NCBI GenBank assembly: GCA_015698045.1
Contig: BLAL01000054.1
Location: forward strand, 744,001 to 808,000
Direction: 5' to 3'
From: Rhizophagus clarus
Taxonomy: Eukaryota; Glomeromycota; Glomeromycetes; Glomerales; Glomeraceae
Length of the DNA: 64,000 nucleotides
The notes under the pieces are model-generated. The model did not search any database, was not told where the DNA came from, and saw only the letters and a program-made list of their open reading frames with translations. A program made the position numbers and the translations under genes. The stretch's first letter is position 1; each line of letters opens with the position of its first letter. Shown here piece after piece: positions 53,342-63,000 of the stretch.

Positions 53342-55052
53342 TTACGCATTGTATCTATCTAGCAAGTTAGTGTATTTGAGGTGTTCCTCCTCGAAAAGCT
53401 TTCTCTTCTTTTTTGTGTCCTCCCGGCTTGCCATCCCGAAGTCAATCAGGTGGATGTCGCCGTTGTCATTAATTAAGATGTTTTCCTCCCGAATGTCATT
53501 GTGGAGGATGCCATGCTTGTGGATCGCTTCTAATCCCTTAATAGTCCTCGACCTTTGCCGTTTTGTTATTTTATGATCGCTCAACGTAGTACCAACAACG
53601 GTCATGCCGATAATGAAGCTCATACCTCCTCCATAATATCCATAACAGACCAACTTTGGAATATACTTGCCTTGAATATTGGCGAGGTCTTTATAAATCT
53701 CAACTTCTTTTTGCATTTCTTCCAGGACATACGATGAGGCCTTCGATAAGTCTACGCTCTTCAAAGCAATCATATTACCACAAAATTCGCATAGGAGCGT
53801 TTTACCACTTCGTCCTTCACCTAGTATGCCCTTAAACTTGAAGTCCGCGAAGCTAAAATTTTGCTGGTCTACAGGGGTATTGCTGGAAGCGCCAAAGGCA
53901 GAAGATGATTGTTGATTTACCAAAGTGTCAAAAGTTGGTTGTTGGTTTAATGAGGAGATGGACGGTGACTTTGTATGTGATCTAAGAACACGTGAATTAT
54001 TGTCCCCGTGAACTGGTACTAGTACTTGAGGAGGAGACTTGGGATTCTCTTTCGCCTGTCGATTTAGGTAAGCATATGCCTGGAGATTCCGACTGCAGTG
54101 GAAGAGTTTTTGAGATCCAAAGCTCCGTGTGTTCTCAACGTAGAAACCAGTGATTGTCATAGGTAGCGAGAATACCGTATCTAAGTTTGTTTACTCCCAT
54201 ATAATTGTAGACTTGCTGGATCACCATCCTTGCCTTTTCATCTGCCTTGTAAAAGTTGGGAAACGACCTTCCATTGATATCTTCCAAAACATGCTTTCTT
54301 TTAGCCTTAATCACCAAGATCAATGATTTCGCAAGATGGCAGTTGAAATCTGATATGCCAGGAGTATGAGTTGGACGTTTTGAAAATCATATTCTGGTCC
54401 TATAAGCCTATTTAACACCATACAAATATTGGTGTCAATAGCAAAATGAACATCCTCCTCATTAAATACCACTTTATCCAAGATAAACTGCGGTCTCTCG
54501 AATCTCAGTTGCTGGTCGAAATGAAAGCTGTTCACTTTATCGAAAAAGTCTCCCCAAAGCTTTACGCTTATCGGTGGGTCACCATTAACCTTTGTAGTAG
54601 TCTTCGATTTACTACATTCTGAAGAATATGCTACGGGTGGTGGAATACACGACAACGCCTCTTTCAAGCTGAAAACTGGAAACGAATACGTGTTAATATT
54701 ACGAGGGCAACCGAAAAATTACAGACTATACCAGACACTTACGTGACAATTTTACGATGACATGGATATGTTTTTTAGGAGGTGAAGTGGGCCAGTAGTC
54801 TCCTATATCATTTATTGCCAACAGTTTGTCACTGTCCTGGAGTATTAGATTTCTTAATTGATCATCACGATCGCCAGAGATCATCACCTTCCATAGCTTG
54901 AGCCTGTCTGCGTCTACACCAGCAAAGTCATTTTGTTTTTCTGCCTTAATAACTTTTTTGAGGTGACCTACAAGCTAGTCCTTTTCTATATCGACAGGAA
55001 AAGCGTTCATGGTTGTATTTCCTTTGACGAGACATAGTAAAGTGATAGACAT
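53342..55052 (-). pseudogene. Crinkler-nuclease-kinase gene, inactivated
   Basis: Exon 1 (54743-55052) is a CRN N-terminal domain (MSITLLCLVKGNT, FAGVDADRLKLWKV, PPKKHIHVIV) with an in-frame TAG at 54975-54977. A 67-nt intron (54676-54742) follows. The next part is a nuclease-like domain whose expected ExK motif reads VIKAKR; the Glu codon is now AAG at 54306-54308. It ends in YGILATYDNHWFL. A protein kinase follows, with ALK, HNDIREENIL and IDFG (53342-53800). Frame changes occur near 54322 and 54150. The kinase core itself is intact. With one nonsense mutation, two shifts and a lost catalytic residue, it is a pseudogene. Confidence 0.75.
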
Positions 55053-55327
55053 GTTTTCAGCTTATATAGTATTTTTTGCGAAATTTTATTGGTGCAAACT
55101 AGCATAAGTGAGGACAAGAATAAAAAAGAATTTTATTTGCGAAAAATACCAAAGCCTAGTATATGTGAGAAAATCCCCTGTCTCACAGATCTGCCGTGTA
55201 ATCAGTATATTACATCATTGTGCAGATTATTTCTGGGAAATGATTTCGGCAAAAAGTATCCGGCCTGACAATCACTACTCCGGACTTGAAAAATTGAATC
55301 GGAAATTAGTATTGAATAACTTTAACA

Positions 55328-55618
55328 ATGACTCGTAATCGTCCATCTCATAACAATCAACGTAAAACCAGAGGCCTGTTCACGACCAATCCAAAGCAAT
55401 ATTTGCAACTGCAAAATTTTGAAAAATATGATCATACGTACGATGCAAAGTTAAATTATATGATCGTTATTAACCGAAAGAGTAATGACCCGAAAGGTAT
55501 ATTCGACTTTGATGAGCTTACTAGCTTCTTAGGGGCAAATCAGTACTATGATTGTATTAACAGAGTAAAATTAATTTGGAACACTTTCTTGTATAGTCAG
55601 ATAAATAATAATTTGTAA
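55328..55618 (+). CDS. Small protein, FTTNP(K/T)QYL family
   Basis: 96 residues. RKTRGLFTTNPKQYLQLQNF and GIFDFDELTSFLG match RKTAGKFTTNPTQYLPLCNP and GVFDYHELCEYLR of the protein at 58467-58691 on the opposite strand. So this is a real small family with two copies 3 kb apart. It is basic at the N-terminus with a globular middle. Function is unknown. Confidence 0.6.
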   Translation: MTRNRPSHNNQRKTRGLFTTNPKQYLQLQNFEKYDHTYDAKLNYMIVINRKSNDPKGIFDFDELTSFLGANQYYDCINRVKLIWNTFLYSQINNNL

Positions 55619-55844
55619 TACTTTATTTATGAAATAAAAACGTTGCCGGTAACTGGCTTACAATACATAAAACTGCGAATATTTCGCTTCACATGATACG
55701 AATAAAAAATACTATTTTTTAACGAGAACATCTCTTAAATTTACTCTTGCTCTTCGATCATCTGTTACCAAAGATAATGATAGTAAGAACAACGCTCAAT
55801 AAATTTCAGCTATAATGGATATGCAAAAGCGCCTTTCGGCTAAA

Positions 55845-56093
55845 TTACTCACACAGCTTCTTAATGTAGTCCTCAAGCTCCAATGCTGGCCTCAATCTCA
55901 TTCCGAATTCTCTAAATTCCTGTCTGGTTAACTTGAGAAATAAATGACCGGTAATATTTTCTCCCTCAAGTCTCGTAAAAAAGCCATCACCAAGTTCTAT
56001 ATGACTTAATTCAGAATCTTCCCGCAAAAAATTGATAAGTCTTTCTGTTTCATATTCTTCTAACCTATCAGCCAGAGTTGAGTTGGAAGACAT
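55845..56093 (-). CDS. Stand-alone SAM-domain protein
   Basis: 82 residues, almost only a sterile alpha motif: YETERLINFLREDSEL, then ENITGHLFLKLTRQEFREFG and a C-terminal helix LELEDYIKKLCE. It probably acts as a small interaction module. Related to the SAM protein at 42663-43187 in family but not in detail. The start ATG at 56093 is supported by the SAM pattern starting 12 residues later. Confidence 0.7.
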   Translation of the reverse strand: MSSNSTLADRLEEYETERLINFLREDSELSHIELGDGFFTRLEGENITGHLFLKLTRQEFREFGMRLRPALELEDYIKKLCE

Positions 56094-56754
56094 CTTGCTT
56101 TCCTAAATACAAGACCCATGGTGAGAAAAACTCGCTCCCATATACATAACTTCTGGCATATACATACCTTATTTGCGTTATTTTCTCTGGGAAAGTTTTT
56201 TGCGGAAAGTTGGCTGAACTTCCACATATCCCTACATGCTTTATATCTTACTGGGAAAAAAATTAAGGAGGTATGAAGCGTAATTAGTATTGTCGTCTGA
56301 TGCCAAGACTTCTATGAAAGCACATGTAAACGGATTTTTCAAACCTTTTCACATGGAGATCTACCGGAGAGACTATAGTTGGTTTTACGCCTAGCGATCT
56401 CAAAATTGTGAGTCCCTCAGCCCTTCATAACATATGCTTTTGACGTTAATATTTACTTTTAGAGCTGGTTCTGTGTTGCTTGTAGACATTCTTTCACATT
56501 TTTCTCATGTTTGTTTGGGAAAAAAATAGAGGTACTGGTTAGTATGATTTCCTTTTCGAATATATATGCAAAAATCAATATGTCGCACAGACCTATTATG
56601 TGATTAGCCTATTTTTGTGTGGCCCAGCGAATTCTTCTGAGCTGGCGATCACCGACCTCGAACTGATGATCAGTATTCCGGACTCGACCATAGCCCAATA
56701 GGCACCTTCGGTAAAATTTTTCACATTAAATATATTACTTTACTATTAGCAATC
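56094..56754. other. Intergenic, no gene seen
   Basis: No supported frame. It contains CACATG..CATGTG-like words and possible promoters for the flanking divergent genes. No repeat family is recognised. Confidence 0.45.
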
Positions 56755-57420
56755 ATGGTGAATAACAATACTCTTACGAAAGAAACACTTGCTTAGTTTT
56801 ATGGAGTGCTTTTATATAAGAAGAAGGATATAGTAGCCATTCAGGAGCGTCAAGCTGAAAGAAAACTCAGTATGTTACCTCTGGTAACCATTGGTGGTAA
56901 TGCAAATAAATTAGTAGTGCTTCCAGATTCTGAGCTCATGGGAAAAACACTTGCTGATTCGTACGAATTGTTGTTAGAATTGGTAAGGGATTTAATACCG
57001 ATACAGGAGAATCTCAGCATCGATAGTAATCCCATTCTAGAAGAGGCACTCCGAAGCAATAAAGCTTCTACAGATATTCCATTTGGTGAAATATTTAATT
57101 TGTTTATGTGTTTGGATGAGGATATAATAGCAATTCAGGATAAACTCGACATTGTTGGTTATTCTAATCAAGAAAGGGCGGAAGAAGTTGATGAAAATAT
57201 GAGAACATGTCTCCGGAAGCTTGAGGAATTTCATGGTCCCTTAGAGGATGATCCAGGTGTGATATTACTGAAATATGGTGAAATGGGTGTAAAGAAAATT
57301 ATGTTTACTGGAGAGGGGCTTCCATTATTTCCGAAGCTCTCTCCTCAGCAATTGCATGAAATATTCGTCAAAAATCCATCTAGTGCCGGTCAATGCCCAT
57401 GTCTAGAACAGGTTAGCTAA
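56755..57420 (+). pseudogene. Unknown helical protein with early TAG
   Basis: The ATG at 56755 opens a frame that meets TAG at codon 14 (56794-56796) and then runs on without a stop to 57420, about 221 codons in total. The body is helical and acidic (FMCLDEDIIAIQDKLDIVGY) with two similar EDIIAIQDKL/KDIVAIQERQ segments, so it may be an internal duplication. A CAG-to-TAG change would explain the stop; a downstream in-frame start is possible. No family is recognised. Confidence 0.45.
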
Positions 57421-57472
57421 TCTATATTTTTTGTCGCACAGAAGTACATGCATGTGGCCCAGCAAAAACTAA

Positions 57473-58386
57473 TTAATGATCATCGCTCCGGACTATTGAT
57501 CTAGCCAACCCTGGATCAGAATACCACTGCAAATTATCTCGCATACTTAAATCTAAGAGGCGCTGAAGTCCCTGAGCTAAAATCTGTCTACTAAAAATGT
57601 TGTTCTGTACAAGATGATTTCTAACTGCTCCAATGAGATCTGGAGGTGATAAAGTTTCCTTGAAATTCTCTATGTGGATATTTGGATTTAGCTTATTTAC
57701 GGCTTCTTTGCTAATTTTATAACACCCACTTAAATTAAGATATTTTAAATTGGGACATGATCTAGTAATTTCTTCGATAGTTATATCAGTAATTTCACAA
57801 TAGCTAAGGTCGAGTTGTTGGAGCCTCGGGCAGGAGCAAATAACATTACAAATTATTATTTCAGAAAACCCTGTATGACCCGAAATATTTAGATATTCTA
57901 GTTTGTGGCATGAATTTGCGATTGCAGATAGACCTATATCGCTTTCTGATTTAAATCCGTGTAAAGTAGATATATTAAGATACTCCAAATTTGGGTATGA
58001 CTTTGCTATTAGCTTTAGAGTTTTACCAAAACGGTCATCTGTACTCCCTTCGAAATTTAAATGAATTATATTTGGGAATGTGTGTACAATGCCTTTGATT
58101 TTTTTATTTGAAAGTGAAGGGTAGCGTGTTATTTTAAGATGAGTTAGTTTTGAGCTATAAACTGGCTTTCTTCCTCCTCCGGGTACTATTTTTAAAATCT
58201 TTCTAATCGAGTTCGATCCTCTGCTTTCCCACCCTTTAGCTCAATGCGCCTCCATAGAATAGGGGCACCGCATCTGTACCACAATCGGGAAACATATAGA
58301 GCGGGGTAGATGGATTTATCTATCAATAAGAAATGTAAAATATGTTCTAGTACTTCTGGTAAATAAAAGATGCTTGATTGCGCCAT
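57473..58386 (-). pseudogene. F-box/LRR protein with a 1-nt frameshift
   Basis: Residues 5-50 from the ATG at 58386 are an F-box (IFYLPEVLEHILHFLLIDKS...ALYVSRLWYRCG). The frame breaks near 58192 at a T/A homopolymer, and the other frame continues [20 protein letters not shown] into leucine-rich repeats ([37 protein letters not shown]) down to 57473. F-box/LRR proteins are substrate adaptors of SCF ubiquitin ligases. A one-base deletion or a sequencing error in the homopolymer would both explain it; otherwise the gene looks intact. Confidence 0.6.
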
Positions 58387-58466
58387 ATATAGTGCATATT
58401 ATATATTGTATCTTCAAACGAAAAAATAAATTAGCCAAGCCTGGTCCTAAAGAGACCGCTGGTAAA

Positions 58467-58691
58467 TCACTGTTCCAGAATAGTTTGGACTCTCAAATAT
58501 TCACAAAGTTCATGATAATCAAACACGCCTACAACTCTATCCTGTCTTTTATTTTTAACAGTGATAAAGCCGGTTGCCCTATCATATATGTGTTCATATT
58601 TGGCTGGATTGCATAATGGCAAATACTGCGTGGGATTAGTAGTAAACTTACCTGCGGTCTTGCGCCTATTATTTCTCGATCTTTTAGCCAT
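58467..58691 (-). CDS. Small protein, FTTNP(K/T)QYL family, second copy
   Basis: 74 residues from the ATG at 58691. Paralogue of 55328-55618: RKTAGKFTTNPTQYLPLCNP and VVGVFDYHELCEYLR. Conservation of the same block in both is the main evidence that it is coding. It overlaps the end of the upstream minus-strand gene by eight bases. Function is unknown. Confidence 0.6.
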   Translation of the reverse strand: MAKRSRNNRRKTAGKFTTNPTQYLPLCNPAKYEHIYDRATGFITVKNKRQDRVVGVFDYHELCEYLRVQTILEQ

Positions 58692-58950
58692 TACCAGATA
58701 ACTTTTCCGATTCAATTAATCCCTTCTCAGAAAAATTATTCCACATTTCGTCTATATCACTTCTTAACATTTTTTTGAAATCTTCTGGTGCCATGTCTTT
58801 ATATAGATAATAGATTTCCCAGGTGATTCTTTTAAGATTTTGATGTATCTTAGTTACATCATGTTCCAACGCTATAATAGACTCTTTGATATTCACAATA
58901 GTATATATCCTTTCTTTTTCCGAATCTGTGTAATTGGTTTTAGAGGGCAT
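58684..58950 (-). CDS. Small helical protein, unknown
   Basis: 88 residues (MPSKTNYTDSEKERIYTIVN...IYYLYKDMAPEDFKKMLRSD). Amphipathic helices throughout; composition is typical of a real small protein. It overlaps the next minus-strand gene by eight bases. No family is recognised. Confidence 0.45.
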   Translation of the reverse strand: MPSKTNYTDSEKERIYTIVNIKESIIALEHDVTKIHQNLKRITWEIYYLYKDMAPEDFKKMLRSDIDEMWNNFSEKGLIESEKLSGNG

Positions 58951-59112
58951 TTTTTATATATCTAGAAAAAAATAAACTGAATATTTATCGTGCCTGAACA
59001 AAATCTATAATATTTATATTAGCATTGTAACTTGTCTTCCTGCTTGCATATATGTGCCGTTCACTACTCTAGACGAAAAAAATAACCTTCGTAAAAGCTT
59101 TGACAAAGACAA

Positions 59113-59442
59113 CTAGATTGCCATTGCTTTGAGCATCTCTTCTATTTCATTGTCTGTCCTTTCACGATTCTCCTCCTTAGCTACTTGATAATAAAGCTCA
59201 TATAGTTTCTCGTTATCTACATATCTTTTGCGATAATTTTCTAGCCTTAGAGTGTATGCCTCTTCGTTTGGAAACATCTTCGTTGCAACTGCCTTAATAT
59301 AGTCATTCAGATTCTTTTCAGCTCGCAGTTTCTTTTGATAGTCTCCATAGTTTTTTGCAAGATTATCATATTTTTTGCCCTTTCGCAATGCAGTTTTTAT
59401 GACTTTGACTTGCGCAAGTTCTATATCCTTATGATCAACCAT
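59113..59442 (-). CDS. Small helical protein near the polymerase, unknown
   Basis: 109 residues, starting at an ATG (MVDHKDIELAQVKVIKTALR). Strongly helical and charged, with a region (YDNLAKNYGDYQKKLRAEKN) that could form a short coiled coil. It lies just downstream of the polymerase on the same strand and could belong to the element core. No family is recognised. Confidence 0.45.
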   Translation of the reverse strand: MVDHKDIELAQVKVIKTALRKGKKYDNLAKNYGDYQKKLRAEKNLNDYIKAVATKMFPNEEAYTLRLENYRKRYVDNEKLYELYYQVAKEENRERTDNEIEEMLKAMAI

Positions 59443-59543
59443 TTTTTGTATTGTTTCTACTATAACAATAGAAAAACTTTAATTAATGAAAATATATTCT
59501 TTAGATTTTTTTTTTTACCCAAAAAATATTTATTATAAAGCAT

Positions 59544-62500
59544 CTATGCCTTGACACGAAGTTTAGCTTTCATAGCCCTTTCTTCTGCTTCCTCAGAAGC
59601 TATTTCAGATGCTACCAGGCGTTTATAAAGTCCAATTCGCCAATGTTCATAGGGGAGTGTTCGAATCTCATCAAGTAAGATCCAGCGCTTGTTATCATAT
59701 GGATTTAACCCGATTTTATTTACTCTCTCCAGATATATTTGATGATCATAACTACGGAGACCATACATATCATGTCAGGTTAGTTTCTTATTCCTAAGAC
59801 ATTCTAGGAACTTGTCATGTCGAAGCTCCCTTTTGACCATGCATTTCTTAACACGCTTAACCTTCTGGATGCCATGCTTTTTCTCCCAATACTTTACACC
59901 TTGAGATTTTCTAAATTCTTCCTCTTCTAACTCTTTCTCAAAATCTGCATCTGTTTCAGGAGTTTTAGGATCATGGCCTGCTGGAAGGACTGAATACATC
60001 TTTGGCTTAAAACATACTGATTCGCCTATTGGGCTCCCCTTTGTCTCATCCTTCATTAGAAATAAGTCTCCTGAATAGTTAAGATCAAAAATATCTAGTC
60101 TTTCTGTTCGATCTTTATATATGTCATCAGTTTTTATCCACATTATGAGTGAGTCTATATCTGTATAAAGTAGACGGGCCTTATCTCCATAGCGAGGCTT
60201 TATGTAACCGTACCAAAAGTTGAACATCATAGCCTTGCTAATGTCGAGAATTGCCTGCCCTACATAGATTGGTTTGTTTGGAGTTACTGTGCTTTTTAAC
60301 ATATGGACTGCCGTAATTCCCCCTTCGAATGCTTTAAAACCTACATACAATGGTGAACTTGCTAGGCGCCTGATTTTTTTATCCTCTTCTGTTCAAAGTA
60401 ATTCTACTCTCATATGTTTACGAACATTTTCCATTTGTTTACCGAAGACAGCATTGTTCTTTAGCTTATAATACATGACCCCAAACTCATCCCCATTGGC
60501 CTTTGCTATTTTTCGCTTGCGAATGTTTTCCTCGATATAGTCTTTCATCCATGGAGATTGCCTAAACTTGATAGCGCTATGAATTTTTGTAATCTTCATT
60601 CCAAACTTCATATATGTCTGAAGAGCTCGATAGTGAACCACATAATTTTTCTTAGGATAAAGAGCCTGAACTAACTTCTCTCCGGACATGTATTTACCAT
60701 TTCCAACTTTTTTATCTTGTACTAATCTTTCATTGTACAAGCTAAGCCAGTCTTCTGGAATTATCTGCTTTTCTGGCGCTAAAGGATAATTTGCAAAGTA
60801 ATCGTGCAAGTGCACTGAAGCTTCTAGATCAAGTTCAAGCATATAGCCTATTTCTGCATCAGGCGCGATACTTTGGATATCTGGTACTTCCTCTGGACTC
60901 ACTTTACCCAAAATTTCTGTAGGCATGTATTGGGTCATCGCACCTGAATATAAAGCATTCATATCGTCATATAAGATCCAAAATGTTGGTTTGTCTGGAT
61001 TGTAATCGGGACATTTAGGATTATTAGCTTTGGCATAACGGTGACTTGCCATTGTCATGCCTCCACGAATGACTTCTCTACCATCAAGTACTCGTCCATA
61101 TCTGTCATTAGCTTAAGTTCAGCTCCACTACTTTTGTATAAGGAATCATTAAACATTCCTGGTGCAGATACGTAATGAGAGGGATCTAAGCCATCATCAT
61201 GCAGACACATGATGGTATAGTTCATGAATACATCAGCTAGTAAGAGTACGTCTGTCTCAAGGTAAAGATCATGATAGTCTCCAAAGCTCTGCATCTCGAA
61301 TGTTTGCCATACTTTTTGAGCGTGTTCATAGTCCTCCTTACTGATATTTTGCTGACTGAGAAGCGAATAGAAATCCTTTCTAGGCGGGAGGCTTGTTCTG
61401 TCGAATTTTTCCCATGCATTTGTCCAGTCATATGGGAATACTCCTTTTTGGAAAAGAAGCTTAATCTTATCTATTGAATAGCCTTTCTCAGTAAAGTACC
61501 TAACAGTTAGGGGGAATTTTTCGAGCTTTCCTCCTAGACATGCTACTAATTTATCTAGTCCCATTCCCATATGCTGAAAGCTATCTAAGAACCGAAGCTG
61601 TCCTACGTCTATAGCTTTGTACTTTCCTATATTTTCTGGGATGCAATTTAGCTTATCAGCCGTGAATTTGCTCACAACTTTCATAAGCGGATGAGAGTCA
61701 TATCCCCGGAAATTATGACATATAAGTGGCACTTTGGTTTCGAAAGAGCCTATTCGCAATTTTTTATTACAAGAGTCATGAGCTGGGCCTCGATACTTTC
61801 CATTTATATGGTCATGATCTTTTACTTTTCGATTAAGAGCACTTAAGGCTTCTCGGTATCTTTTCTGCACCTCTTTCTTTTCAGGATGCTCCTTTTCCAT
61901 ACATGTTTCCCATTCCTTAACTTCTAATAATCTATGCTTTGCTTCTTCGAGTTTTTTTATTACCTCTGGTGCTGGTTTTAAGAAAGGTCCCTTGCAAATC
62001 CAGCATTCAGTCGCTTCATTATACGCCTTCAAGTCTCCTGGTGCCATTATCATTTCAGCCGGTGCAGATAAATCTTCTTGGATAGCTAGGAGTTCCTCTT
62101 CGATTTTTGTAACAAATCTTTCCAAGGCATCTGGACCTCTATATAGATCGTGACTCACAATCTCATAATTAAGTGAACTATCCATGCGAACCACTACATA
62201 GCAATAACCACTTGGCTTATGCCTCTGTATTCTTTCAGTATGGGTTAGTTTTGTTTTTTCTTCGGGAGTTAGATTTTCGGTTAAGCTTTCTAAATCCCAG
62301 AATATTCAGTATGGGTTTGGTTGCATGCATTTATGATTATAAAAAGCTTTGATACTCTTATTTTTTATTGGCATTTGTGGCCGTTGAGGAGCATTATTCA
62401 AACCCTTGCATTTCGGCAAATGTTCCTTATACCCTTTCTCTGCTGAATATACATGAAGGCAATATCGGCATAGATATTTTCGTCCTTTATGCTTACTATG

Positions 62501-62989
62501 ATTGTATACCAGCTTGTGTAGATCTTTGATTATGCAGTAATGACTTCTATCTTCTTCCGTAATTACTAGAAGATTTACTTGCTTATATTCATCTCCCCTT
62601 CTTTCTGAAATATAGTGAAAGTCAAGACATTTGTTTTGGTTGTGCCATTCATAGACACATAGACTGATTTCTGGGTTATTTTCTTCGAACTTTTCATAAA
62701 CTGGTGTTGAGATTGGCACTGGAACTGGAATATCGTCCATTTTAAGCTCCTCCACAAAATCTCCATATAGCCGATGCGGATTTCTTTCCGGATGAACTTT
62801 AACTGGATGCAAAGCTCCTAGGACACACCATCTGAAACACCAGTCATCATTATTTTGAATATTAATAATTCCATTATTATGTTTCGGCAAAGTTTCTGGC
62901 AAAGGTATATGGGCGGTAGGGCCAATCGGATTGAAATCAGATATCTCTATACTAAATTCTTCTATATATTCTGGGTAAGCATCAGACAT
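59544..62989 (-). pseudogene. Protein-primed-type family B DNA polymerase of the Polinton, inactivated
   Basis: The gene starts 12 bases inside the right terminal repeat edge. An N-terminal part (IINIQNNDDWCFRWCVLGAL) and a Cys/His cluster precede the exonuclease: FWDLES (D and E near 62290), HNFRGYD and YLETDVLLLADV. Polymerase motifs follow: DMNALYSGAM (A), KLKNNAVFGKQM (B) and YTDIDSL (C, near 60155). In-frame TGA codons lie at 62306-62308, 60393-60395 and 59775-59777, and a frame change lies near 61072. The C-terminal HQIYLERVNKIGL tail ends at 59544. Motif C has Ile where Thr is usual. The stops fit CGA-to-TGA changes. The element cannot make its own polymerase from this copy. Confidence 0.85.
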
Positions 62990-63000
62990 TTGGTATATTA

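Noticed and set aside
32937..62308. TGA read as arginine (recoded stop) in Polinton genes
   Set aside because: Five TGA codons sit where Arg is observed or expected, which is tempting. But TAG and TAA stops of the same transition type occur too, the ATPase ends at a TGA, and the same genes use CGA for Arg. Decay explains all cases.
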